A stretch of 64,000 bases of DNA, from positions 682,001 to 746,000 of the forward strand of contig NZ_PUIP01000001.1 of NCBI RefSeq assembly GCF_002968015.1. The letters run 5' to 3'. A program made the translations under genes and the position numbers. The notes under the pieces are model-generated. The model was not told the DNA's origin. It did no database searches and saw only the letters and a program-made list of their open reading frames with translations. Positions 8,770 through 16,108 of this stretch are shown piece by piece; position 1 is the first letter of the stretch, and every line of letters starts with the position of its first letter. The stretch is from Massilia phosphatilytica. Its GTDB lineage: Bacteria > Pseudomonadota > Gammaproteobacteria > Burkholderiales > Burkholderiaceae_D.

Positions 8770-8799
8770 TTTATAGGGCGGTCGAATAAGGTTTGCAAG
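8770..8799 (-). promoter_or_regulatory. Sigma-32-type promoter for hsp20
   Basis: Reading the minus strand, CTTGCAA (8793-8799) is followed after 14 bases by CCCTATAAA (8770-8778). The heat-shock sigma consensus is CTTGAA with a 13-17 base spacer and CCCCATNT. Position about 55 bp before the hsp20 start and the gene's function agree with this reading. Confidence 0.5.
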
Positions 8800-8884
8800 C
8801 GTCGTCGCGAACCGTGCGCGGGGGGCGGATGGACGTTTGACGCAGGACAGCGGGCGGACGAAAGCGGGGAATTTCTGCGCAGCC

Positions 8885-8916
8885 GCCCCGGTCAATGACA
8901 GTGTACGGACCGGGGC
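8885..8916. repeat. Inverted repeat downstream of fghA
   Basis: Perfect 9-bp arms GCCCCGGTC (8885-8893) and GACCGGGGC (8908-8916) with a 14-base loop. It lies 13 bp past the stop of the formylglutathione hydrolase gene. There is no T-run after it on either strand, so it is at best a weak or factor-dependent terminator. Confidence 0.4.
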
Positions 8917-8928
8917 AGATGGGAGGCG

Positions 8929-9771
8929 TCAGCCGAGGTTGCGCCGGTGAAAGCGCAGGTGGTCCTCGACGAAGGTGGAGATGAAGTAATAACCGTGGTC
9001 ATAGCCCGGATGGCGGCGCAGTTCGAGCGGCTGGCCGACGGCGCGGCAGGCTTCCTCGAACGCGTCCGGGTACAGTTGTTCGGCCAGGAACTTGTCGCCC
9101 AGGCCCTGGTCGATCAGGATCCCTTTGGGGAAGGGCGGGGCGTCGGCGCAGGCCATCAGCTCGGTCGCATCGTAGACGCGCCACGCGTCGCGGTCCGGTC
9201 CGAGGTAGCCGCCGAACGCCTTCTCGCCCCAGGGGCAGCAGGACGACGCGGCGATGGGGGCGAAGGCCGACACGGAGCGGAACAGGTCGGGGTTGCGCAG
9301 CGCCAGCATCAGCGCACCGTGTCCGCCCATGGAGTGGCCGAAGATGCCCACGCGCGCCGGATCGGCCGGCAGCGTGGCCAGCACCAGCTCGCGCAGTTCG
9401 AGGATGTGGCTGTACATGCGGTAGTGGGTCGACCACGGCTCGCGGGTCGCGTCCACGTAGAATCCGGCGCCCGCGCCGAAGTCCCAGTTGTCGGTCTCGC
9501 CCGGCACGCCGGCGCCGCGCGGGCTCGTGTCGGGCGCAACGAGGATCAGGCCTTCCTGCGCCGCCACGCGCTGGGCGCCGGCCTTGATCATGAAGGTCTC
9601 TTCGGTGCACGTCAGGCCGGCGAGGTAGAACACGACGGGCAGGCGCTTGCCTTGCGCGCCGGGAGGGAGGTACACGGAAAAACGCATCGGCAGGCCGATG
9701 GCGGCGGAATCGTATTTGTAGAAGCGCTGGACGCCGTCGAAACAAGCGTGTTCGCTGAGGAGTTCGGGCAT
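8929..9771 (-). CDS. fghA: S-formylglutathione hydrolase
   Basis: Hydrolyses S-formylglutathione to formate and glutathione, the second step of glutathione-dependent formaldehyde detoxification in the cytoplasm. About 280 residues, typical for the family. An alpha/beta hydrolase with the nucleophile in GHSMGGHGAL and family blocks CFDGVQRFYKYDS at the N-terminus, FYLAGLTCTEETF near residue 55 and HPGYDHGYYFI around the catalytic His. The start at 9771 (MPELLSEH) matches homologues; an ATG at 9783 is possible. The usual partner, glutathione-dependent formaldehyde dehydrogenase, is not in the adjoining sequence. Confidence 0.9.
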   Translation of the reverse strand: MPELLSEHACFDGVQRFYKYDSAAIGLPMRFSVYLPPGAQGKRLPVVFYLAGLTCTEETFMIKAGAQRVAAQEGLILVAPDTSPRGAGVPGETDNWDFGAGAGFYVDATREPWSTHYRMYSHILELRELVLATLPADPARVGIFGHSMGGHGALMLALRNPDLFRSVSAFAPIAASSCCPWGEKAFGGYLGPDRDAWRVYDATELMACADAPPFPKGILIDQGLGDKFLAEQLYPDAFEEACRAVGQPLELRRHPGYDHGYYFISTFVEDHLRFHRRNLG

Positions 9772-9846
9772 GGCTCGGTCCATCGGAATGGTTGGCTGAT
9801 CAAAAACGCAAGTATGCACGGTCCGCGGGCGGGCCGCCACTCCGCT

Positions 9847-10458
9847 TCAGATCAGGCCGAGCGCCCCCAGCACGGCGCCGGCCGCGAGCAGCCACAGCAG
9901 GTGGATGCGCGTGCGCCAGATGATCAGGCCGCTGATGATCGCCGTGAGCCACAGGGGCCAGTTCGCCAGGACGGCGGACGAGGTCCAGGCGGCGGCACCG
10001 GCACCGGCGGAACTGGCCATGATCCAGGCCGTGGACAGCAGCAACGCGATCACGATGGGCGCCATGCCCTGCTTGAAGGCCCGGACGGAGCGCAGGTCGC
10101 GGTTGCGGTGGCCCCAGCGGGCAGCCGTGTACGTGATGATGGTGGAGGGCGTCATGATGCCGACCATCGTCACGAGCACGCCGAACAGCGCGGCCGCCGT
10201 GCTGCCGGCATTCATGCCGACGTGCCACCCCATCAGGGCGACGAACAGGACGTTCGGCCCCGGTGCGGCCTGGGCCAGCGCGATGGACTGGTTGAACTGG
10301 TCCTGGGTCAGCCAGTGGTGCTGCTCGACGAGGAAGCGGTGCATCTCGGACGACGTCGAGATGGCGCCGCCGACCGACATCAGCGACATCAGGAGGAAAT
10401 GGCCGAACAGGCTGAGCCAGTCGGCCCCGTTCAGCGCGAGGTGCAGGGGCGCGGCCAT
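9847..10458 (-). CDS. Short-chain chromate transporter (CHR), second half
   Basis: 203-residue hydrophobic protein of the CHR superfamily, equivalent to one half of a full-length ChrA. The repeated family signature appears as LMSLMSVGG near the N-terminus and QAAPGPN in the first third (ALAQAAPGPNVLFVALMGWHVG). Paired short CHR proteins work as heterodimers exporting chromate across the inner membrane in characterised cases. The start at 10458 overlaps the upstream half-gene by 28 bp, so the pair is coupled. Confidence 0.8.
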   Translation of the reverse strand: MAAPLHLALNGADWLSLFGHFLLMSLMSVGGAISTSSEMHRFLVEQHHWLTQDQFNQSIALAQAAPGPNVLFVALMGWHVGMNAGSTAAALFGVLVTMVGIMTPSTIITYTAARWGHRNRDLRSVRAFKQGMAPIVIALLLSTAWIMASSAGAGAAAWTSSAVLANWPLWLTAIISGLIIWRTRIHLLWLLAAGAVLGALGLI

Positions 10459-11051
10459 GGGGCGAGGCGGCGGTACGTGAGGACGCAGCCCAGGCCGCCG
10501 AGGCCGAACAGCACCCACGGGAGCGGGCACTTGAGGAACGCGACGAGGCCGAAGCCGGCCGCGCTGATGGCCAGGCACCACGCCAGGGGCATCGGGCTTG
10601 TCTTCAGCGCGCTCGCCAGGCGCAGGCCGGCCGCGCCGATCAGGCCGGCACAGACTGCGGCCATGCCGTGCAGCGCGCCGGCCACGGCGGCGCTGTCGGC
10701 GAAGCGGTCGTGCAGAACGGCCAGTCCGATGACGAGGATCAGGGGCACGGTCAGCAGGCCGGCCAGTGCGGCGAGGGCGCCGGCGATACCGAAATGGCGG
10801 CCGCCGATCATCAGGGAGAGATTGACGACGTTCGGTCCGGGCATGATCTGGGCGACGGCCCAGTCTTCGATGAATTCTTCCTGGGTCAGCCAGCGCTTGC
10901 GGTCGACGATTTCGCGCTGGACGACGGCCAGCACGCCGCCGAAGCCCTGCAGGGCCAGCAAGGTGAAGGAGATGAACAGGTCGGCGAGGGAGCGGGGGCG
11001 GTTGGCGGAGGCTGACGTGGCGGACGGGCTGGAGCTGGGCGGGGCATTCAT
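10431..11051 (-). CDS. Short-chain chromate transporter (CHR), first half
   Basis: 206 residues, CHR family. Signature motifs FTLLALQGFGGVLAVVQRE and AQIMPGPNVVNLSLMIGGR are seen, with about five to six hydrophobic segments. The partner half overlaps its 3' end. The upstream 57 bp separate it from the small zinc protein gene on the same strand. Chromate specificity is by family only; sulfate or other oxyanions are not excluded. Confidence 0.8.
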   Translation of the reverse strand: MNAPPSSSPSATSASANRPRSLADLFISFTLLALQGFGGVLAVVQREIVDRKRWLTQEEFIEDWAVAQIMPGPNVVNLSLMIGGRHFGIAGALAALAGLLTVPLILVIGLAVLHDRFADSAAVAGALHGMAAVCAGLIGAAGLRLASALKTSPMPLAWCLAISAAGFGLVAFLKCPLPWVLFGLGGLGCVLTYRRLAPWPRPCTSR

Positions 11052-11108
11052 CGTTCGATTATCGCGCCGCGCCCGGCTTCCTGTCCATGCGGGACCGTGG
11101 TCCGGCGG

Positions 11109-11285
11109 TCAGCCGCCGCCGATGCCCCGCATCACGCGTCCCGTGCCTTCGCATTCGGGACAGGTCTTGCCGTCGGCCAGCTTGCCGCTGCCGCCGCAGG
11201 TTTCGCACAGGTCTTCGCCGGCGCCGGGCGTACCGGGTTCGGCTTCGTCGCCGGGTTTCAGGTCGGGATCGGGCATCGCGCTCAT
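11109..11285 (-). CDS. Small CxxCxG zinc-ribbon protein
   Basis: A 58-residue gene too short for most gene callers. The translation has an acidic, proline-rich N-terminus (MSAMPDPDLKPGDEAEPG) and two DnaJ-type cysteine motifs, CETCGGSG and CPECEGTG, 13 residues apart, which together can bind one zinc ion. GAGG lies about 8 bases before the ATG. It is like the zinc-binding central region of DnaJ without the J-domain, and might act on protein folding or redox. Its own function is unknown. Confidence 0.7.
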   Translation of the reverse strand: MSAMPDPDLKPGDEAEPGTPGAGEDLCETCGGSGKLADGKTCPECEGTGRVMRGIGGG

Positions 11286-11412
11286 TCGGAGTCCTCGTGG
11301 TGGTTGGATGACGGGTTCATTCTAGGCGCGGCTTCCAGGGGGTGGCGCACGCCGCGCGGAAGCCTGTCATCAGGAATTCATGAAGGCGTGCCACATTAAA
11401 TGAAAAATAATC

Positions 11413-11440
11413 TTGACTTTGGCCAAAGGTGGGAAATACT
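11413..11440 (+). promoter_or_regulatory. Sigma-70-type promoter for the 72-residue protein
   Basis: TTGACT (11413-11418), a 16-base spacer and AATACT (11435-11440), 45 bp before the start codon at 11485. The -35 matches five of six and the -10 four of six consensus bases. Confidence 0.4.
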
Positions 11441-11484
11441 CGTTAGGCAGCAATCCCTTCAATCCATCAAAGTCAGGAACTGCG

Positions 11485-11703
11485 ATGAACCATGACACCC
11501 TCGAGCTCGAAGACGGTCAGGTGACCGTCCCTTACCAGCGGCGCGATACGAACCAGAAGGATATCGTCGATCTGGGTATTGCGCTCCAGCAGCGCAGCAA
11601 TACGATGTCGGCCGTGGAATATCTGCGTTCGCAAAACGTCGGCAACGATGTCATTGAACGCGTGCTGACCGAGCCGGGCCGCAGGCGCTCCTGGTGCAGG
11701 TAA
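11485..11703 (+). CDS. Hypothetical protein, 72 residues
   Basis: No family recognised. The acidic start (MNHDTLELEDGQVTVPYQRR) is followed by a likely helical segment (IVDLGIALQQRSNTMSAVEYLRSQNV) and a basic end (EPGRRRSWCR). No signal peptide or membrane segment. AGGAA sits about 6 bases before the ATG and a plausible sigma-70 promoter lies upstream, so it is probably expressed. The arrangement (short, soluble, SAVEYLR helix) resembles small regulatory or adaptor proteins, but this is only impression. Confidence 0.6.
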   Translation: MNHDTLELEDGQVTVPYQRRDTNQKDIVDLGIALQQRSNTMSAVEYLRSQNVGNDVIERVLTEPGRRRSWCR

Positions 11704-11786
11704 GTACGAGCTCGACGGTTATGCACATTCTTGCTCGAGTGCATCTTGCATATTTTTTCGAATCGTGCGTCACTGGACTTGGTAAC

Positions 11787-11914
11787 TCATTGATTTTGTG
11801 AAGGATGAGTGTTGCCCACGCAACGGGCAAATTGTTGAAACCCGCATTCCTGCTTGGTTTTGGCATGTCAAGAGGGTGTTTTTCCACAACCTTATGCACA
11901 GTTTTTGTGGATAT
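11787..11914 (+). repeat. DnaA-box-bearing direct repeat, copy 1
   Basis: 128-bp element, about three-quarters identical to 14296-14423. It starts with TCATTGATTTTGT, then has a hairpin TTGCCC/GGGCAA with 7-base loop (11812-11830), the conserved TTGTTGAAACCCGCAT (11832-11847), ATGTCAAGAGG, and three DnaA-box-like nonamers: TTTTCCACA (11880-11888), TTATGCACA (11892-11900, fits TTATNCACA) and, inverted, TGTGGATAT (11906-11914). Confidence 0.75.
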
Positions 11915-11993
11915 CTGAACAAGCCTTGTTGAAGAGGCAAGCGAGGCGGGTGGCGCCAGGAACGGCCACGCCCGCTGACGCGGTTTTGCTACG

Positions 11994-12037
11994 TTGACAT
12001 CCGCGCTTGCATAAAGATACTGGACAAATGTACAGTT
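11994..12037 (+). promoter_or_regulatory. Promoter with LexA (SOS) box for the helicase gene
   Basis: TTGACA (11994-11999), 16-base spacer and GATACT (12016-12021) form a sigma-70 promoter. TACTGGACAAATGTACAGTT (12018-12037) matches the LexA box TACTG-N10-CAGTA at nearly all conserved positions (one change in the CTGT-N8-ACAG core) and covers the -10 and start-site region, where LexA would block transcription. Confidence 0.6.
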
Positions 12038-12058
12038 GAGCATCTATCCTCAACCGCC

Positions 12059-14167
12059 ATGTCCGTCTCTACCGCCCCGCCCCTTTCTCAACCCTCCCAG
12101 TCCTCCGCGCCCGCCGATCCGTTCGCCGGCCTGAATCCCGAGCAGCGCGCCGCCGTCGAGCACGACGTGGGTGCGGGGATGGTCCGGCCGCTGCTGGTGG
12201 TCGCGGGCGCCGGCTCGGGCAAGACGAATACGCTCGCGCACCGGGTGGCGAAGCTGATCCTGGCGGGGAGCGATCCGCAACGCATCCTGCTGCTGACGTT
12301 TTCGCGCCGCGCGGCGGGCGAGATGGGGCAGCGCGCCGCCGGCGTACTGCAGCGCGTGCTGGGCACGTCGACCGCCGTCGGCAGCCTGCCGTGGGCCGGC
12401 ACGTTCCACAGCATCGGCGCGCGCCTGCTGCGCGAATACGCGGGCCGGATCGGCCTGGAAGCATCGTTCACGATCCACGACCGCGCCGATTCCGAAGACT
12501 TGATGGGCCTCGTGCGCCAGGACGTGGGCCTGGGCGCGTCGTCCGGCCAGAAACGCTTTCCGCTCAAGGGTACGTGCCTCGCCATCTACTCACGTGTCGT
12601 CAACAGCCGCGAACCGCTCGCCGACGTGCTGCAGTCGACCTTCCCGTGGTGCAGCGAATGGGAAGAACAGCTCAAGCGCTTGTTCGGCGCCTATGTCGAC
12701 GCCAAGCAGGAACAGAACGTCCTCGACTACGACGACCTGCTGCTGTTCTGGGCCGAGATGGCGTCCGACCCGGAGCTCGGGCCGGAACTGGGCGCGCTGT
12801 TCGACCACGTGCTCGTCGACGAATACCAGGACACGAACCGCCTGCAGGCCGCGATCCTGCAAGGCATGAAGCCGGACGGGCGGGGCGTGATGGTCGTCGG
12901 CGACGACGCGCAATCGATCTATTCGTTCCGCGGCGCGACGGTGCGCAACATCCTCGATTTCCCGAAGCAGTTCGGCGAGCACACGCGCCTGATCACCTTG
13001 GACCGCAACTACCGCTCGACGCAGCCCATTCTTGACGCCTCCAACGCCGTCATCGCCGCCGCGCTGGAGCGGCATGCGAAGACGCTGTGGACGGATAAAG
13101 CCGCCACCGGCAAGCCGCAGCTCGTGCTGATCCCGGACGAGGCCGAGCAGGCCCGCTGGGTGTGCAACCGCGTGCTGGAACAGCGCGAGGCGGGTATCAA
13201 ACTCACGCAGCAGGCCGTGCTGTTCCGGGCCGCCAGCCACAGTGCGGCGCTGGAGCTGGAACTCGTGCGGCGGAATATCCCGTTCGTCAAATTCGGCGGC
13301 CTCAAGTTCCTGGAAGCGGCGCACATCAAGGACGTGCTTGCCATGCTGCGCTTTGCCCAGAATCCTGCGGGCCGCGTGGCCGGCTTTCGCGTTGTGCAAC
13401 TGATTCCCGGAATCGGTCCGGCGACGGCGGCCCGTCTTCTCGATACGGTGGCCGAGGCAGCGGATCCCGTCGCGGCCGTGGAAGCGTTCCCCGCGCCCCC
13501 GCGCGCGCAAGGGGAGTGGGAGCAATTCGTCGCGCTGTTCCGCACCTTGCGCACGACGGGCCTGCGCTGGCCGCTGGAAATCGAACTTGTCCGGGACTGG
13601 TACCTGCCGCACCTCGAGCGCCTGCATGACGACGCGCCCGTCCGCGCCGCCGATCTCGACCAGTTGGTGGCGCTGGCCGGCGGCTATGGCTCGCGCGAGA
13701 ACTTCCTCACCGAGCTGACGCTCGATCCGCCGGAAGCGACGAGCGACCGTGCCGGCCCGCCGTTGCTGGACGAGGACTATTTGATCCTGTCGACGATCCA
13801 CTCGTCCAAGGGCCAGGAATGGAAGGCCGTGCACGTGCTGAACGTCGTCGACGGCTGCATCCCGTCCGACATGGCGACTGGGAGTGCCGAGGACATCGAG
13901 GAAGAGCGCCGCCTGCTGTACGTGGCGATGACGCGCGCCAGGGAACACCTGCACCTGATCGTCCCGAACCGCTTCTTCATCAAGCAGCAGGCGCAGATGG
14001 GCGACCGCCATGTGTACGCGCAGCGCACGCGTTTCGTCACGCCCGTCATGCTCAAGCATTTCGAGGAATGCGTATGGACGAACGCCGAAACCTTGCAGGT
14101 ACGCAAGCCAGTACCGGACAGCGTGCGGATGATGGTCCGCGACCGCGCGCGCAACGCCTGGAAGTGA
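12059..14167 (+). CDS. UvrD/Rep-type ATP-dependent DNA helicase
   Basis: 702-residue superfamily 1A 3'-5' helicase. The Walker A motif is GAGSGKTNT (about residue 50); motif II DEYQDTNRLQAA; motif III GDDAQSIYSFRGA; motif IV region LDRNYRST; motif V STIHSSKGQEWKAVHV; motif VI LLYVAMTRARE. It is somewhat shorter than E. coli UvrD and lacks the long C-terminal tail, so a Rep- or PcrA-like role in repair or fork restart is possible. The promoter overlaps a LexA box, predicting DNA-damage induction. The gene is bracketed by two related non-coding elements carrying DnaA-box-like sites. Confidence 0.9.
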   Translation: MSVSTAPPLSQPSQSSAPADPFAGLNPEQRAAVEHDVGAGMVRPLLVVAGAGSGKTNTLAHRVAKLILAGSDPQRILLLTFSRRAAGEMGQRAAGVLQRVLGTSTAVGSLPWAGTFHSIGARLLREYAGRIGLEASFTIHDRADSEDLMGLVRQDVGLGASSGQKRFPLKGTCLAIYSRVVNSREPLADVLQSTFPWCSEWEEQLKRLFGAYVDAKQEQNVLDYDDLLLFWAEMASDPELGPELGALFDHVLVDEYQDTNRLQAAILQGMKPDGRGVMVVGDDAQSIYSFRGATVRNILDFPKQFGEHTRLITLDRNYRSTQPILDASNAVIAAALERHAKTLWTDKAATGKPQLVLIPDEAEQARWVCNRVLEQREAGIKLTQQAVLFRAASHSAALELELVRRNIPFVKFGGLKFLEAAHIKDVLAMLRFAQNPAGRVAGFRVVQLIPGIGPATAARLLDTVAEAADPVAAVEAFPAPPRAQGEWEQFVALFRTLRTTGLRWPLEIELVRDWYLPHLERLHDDAPVRAADLDQLVALAGGYGSRENFLTELTLDPPEATSDRAGPPLLDEDYLILSTIHSSKGQEWKAVHVLNVVDGCIPSDMATGSAEDIEEERRLLYVAMTRAREHLHLIVPNRFFIKQQAQMGDRHVYAQRTRFVTPVMLKHFEECVWTNAETLQVRKPVPDSVRMMVRDRARNAWK

Positions 14168-14503
14168 AAATGACGGCAAGATGACAGCAAAAGTGGGCAG
14201 ATTCGGAACAGCGTGACAAAGTTATCCCCGTTGGGTCGATTTTGTAGGAATTTGCCCTATTTCCAGTGCCTGCTTAAAACACGAGCACTGCTAAGTCATT
14301 GATTTTGTTGGGTTTCGATTTTGCCCGTTCAATGGGCAGTTTGTTGAAACCCGCATCAATACTGGGCTTCTGGCTTGTCAAGAGGCGCTTGTCCACACAG
14401 TTATCCACATTTCTTGTGGATATTAAAATTAATCCCGTCGAATCAATACCTTAGGTCGTGGACTTGATGCCGCATCGAGATTTTTCGCCTGGATAAGGCG
14501 GCA
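14168..14503. other. 336-bp non-coding region with DnaA-box element, copy 2
   Basis: No credible gene on either strand. Contains the second repeat copy (14296-14423), a partial DnaA-box-like GTTATCCCCG near 14221, and an AT-rich stretch (TATTAAAATTAAT, 14421-14433) immediately beyond the boxes. The convergent sirtuin gene ends at 14504. Confidence 0.8.
14296..14423 (+). repeat. DnaA-box-bearing direct repeat, copy 2
   Basis: Same orientation and length as 11787-11914. TCATTGATTTTGT start, hairpin TTGCCC/GGGCAG with 7-base loop (14321-14339), TTGTTGAAACCCGCAT (14341-14356), TTGTCAAGAGG, then TTGTCCACA (14389-14397), perfect DnaA box TTATCCACA (14401-14409) and inverted TGTGGATAT (14415-14423). 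Gaps between boxes (3 and 5 bases) are the same as in copy 1. Confidence 0.75.
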
Positions 14504-15318
14504 TCAATCCAGCCATGCCTGGAGGGTAACGAGCGCCTCCAGCGCGCCCAGCGCCACCCCGACACCCCGGCCGGTGCGGACATCGGGCTCGCGCGGGTTG
14601 ATGCGCACGAGCGGCGCACCCTGCGATTCGCACATCCGCCGCACGGAAGGCACGTCCGTGCCGGCGCCCAGTTCGATCACGACGAGGTTCCCGACCCGCG
14701 CGCGCCACGCGTCCAGGCGGGCGTACTGGTCTTCCGTGCGCGCGTCCAGCCAGCGCCCGTCGCCGAACATCAGGAATTGGGCCGCGCCAGGGCGCCGCAG
14801 TGCGGGCAGCGGGGCAGCGGCGGCGTCATCAGGCACGTCGCGGGATCAATGAGGGGATCGACGGCATCGGCCGGCCAGATGGCATCGCTGCAAGGCCGCG
14901 TGCATTGCAGGTGATGGATGGAGCCGTGGCATTCGACCAGGCGGTCAGCGTCGAAGCCGGCGCGCTGGAACTGGCCGTCGACGTTGCTCGTGAAGACGAA
15001 CGCGCCATGCGGGAGTCGCGCGCCGATGTCGCGCAGGATCGCGAAGCCCGAGTGCGGGACCGTGGCGCGGTACAGCGCGAGGCGGTGGCCGTAGAAGCCC
15101 CAGGCCAGTTCGGGGTTGCTGTCGAAGTTGCGCGGGTTCGCGATCTCGACGAAACGGATGCCCAGGCTTGCCAGCGGCGGATAGGCCCGCCAGAAACCAT
15201 GGTCGCCGCGGAAGTCGGGCAGGCCGGAATCGACGCCGATGCCGGCACCGGCGCCGATCAGGAGGCCGTCCGCGGCGCGCAGCAGCGCGGCGGCTTGGGC
15301 AAGTTCGCCGGTGCTCAC
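14504..15318 (-). pseudogene. Sir2-family NAD-dependent deacylase, single-base frameshift
   Basis: Sirtuin-like enzyme that would remove acyl groups from lysines using NAD. The N-terminal frame has GAGAGIGVDSGLPDFRGDHGF, TSNVDGQFQRAG, ECHGSIHH and a zinc site (CTRPC, CPHC). It then stops after GALARPNS, while the next frame continues FLMFGDGRWLD and VVIELGAGTDVPSVRR, finishing the fold. Homologues read ARPN-(F/V)LMFGD, so one T is missing from the coding strand near 14774-14778. This is a recent inactivation, a sequencing error, or much less likely programmed frameshifting. GTG start at 15318 overlaps the stop of the HD hydrolase gene (GTGA). Confidence 0.75.
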
Positions 15319-15953
15319 GCGGCGTCTCCGTCGTCGATGCGGCGCTGCAGGTGTTCCAGCGCGGCGAGGAAGCGGTCGGCGGCGACACCCGGCGGCCACG
15401 GTTCCCATGGCGCGCAGCCATAGACGTCAGCCAGCGGATCGTGCACCAGCACGGCGGAGCGGATCTTCAATGTCGTGCGCACTTCCTGCTCCGACCAGCC
15501 CGCCACGTGCACGGCTTCGCTGGCGGCCGCGAGACGGTCGGCACGCTTGTGCAGCTGGTGCTCGGCCGGCGTCCACGCGGGCAGGCGGTAGCGCAGGAAC
15601 ACGGCCTGTTCCAGGCGCCGCGTCAGGGCGCGGAAACCGTCGCCGAGGAATGGCTTGATCGGCGAGACGGCGTCGAAACCGAGCAGGCCTTCCTCCGCGT
15701 CGTGCAACAGTTCGCGCAATTCGACGACGGGGGCAAGCGGCGTGGGCGATGCCATGCGCCGCAGCAGCATCACGGCGATGGAGTGCTGGGCCACGGACAG
15801 CGGCAGGGGCCAGGCGGAGTGTCCGCCCCAGCGGTAGGTACGCGCGAGGCCGAGGGCGAGGTCGCTGTCGTCCCAGTCGAACGGTGTCGGATTCAACAGG
15901 TCGAGGCGCTTGCCGGAAGGCATGCGGACCCAGGCGCGCATGTCGGGCGCCAT
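15315..15953 (-). CDS. HD-domain phosphohydrolase (YfbR-like)
   Basis: 212 residues. The metal-binding HD motif is visible: SVAQHSIAV (first His) and LRELLHDAEEGLLG (HD pair), with later acidic residues. The opening MRAWVRMPSGKRLDLLNPTPFDW is shared by a group of YfbR/5'-nucleotidase-like HD proteins. Likely a nucleotide phosphohydrolase in the cytoplasm; substrate unknown. The start could be 15953 or 15941. The sirtuin gene starts inside its stop codon, so they form an operon, suggesting NAD or nucleotide metabolism. Confidence 0.75.
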   Translation of the reverse strand: MAPDMRAWVRMPSGKRLDLLNPTPFDWDDSDLALGLARTYRWGGHSAWPLPLSVAQHSIAVMLLRRMASPTPLAPVVELRELLHDAEEGLLGFDAVSPIKPFLGDGFRALTRRLEQAVFLRYRLPAWTPAEHQLHKRADRLAAASEAVHVAGWSEQEVRTTLKIRSAVLVHDPLADVYGCAPWEPWPPGVAADRFLAALEHLQRRIDDGDAA

Positions 15954-16108
15954 GTCAGCGGTGATATAAAACGGTGAACATGGTCCGATTCTACACGGCC
16001 GCACCGGCCGACCCGGGCCGTATTGACGTGATCGAACACAGGGTCCCGTTCGCGGTGTAGAGTAGGTTGCGACCGGGCGGGGGCCCGGCGGTCCGGAGTG
16101 TGGTAATC

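Larger units (their letters stand above)
11704..12058. other. 355-bp non-coding region with DnaA-box element, copy 1
   Basis: No credible gene. It holds a lone DnaA-box match TTATGCACA (11719-11727), the first copy of the repeated element (11787-11914), and the promoter and LexA box of the helicase gene (11994-12037). Confidence 0.8.

Noticed and set aside
8947..11325. A 792-codon plus-strand frame
   Set aside because: Antisense across fghA and both chromate-transporter genes; no domain.
11704..14503. A chromosomal or plasmid replication origin
   Set aside because: DnaA boxes are present but there is no dnaA, dnaN, parAB or rep gene and only a short AT-rich stretch; kept as a DnaA-box element.
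14504..15318. Two separate small genes instead of one sirtuin
   Set aside because: The two frames join exactly at ARPN/FLMFGDG, a conserved sirtuin stretch, so a frameshift explains them better.
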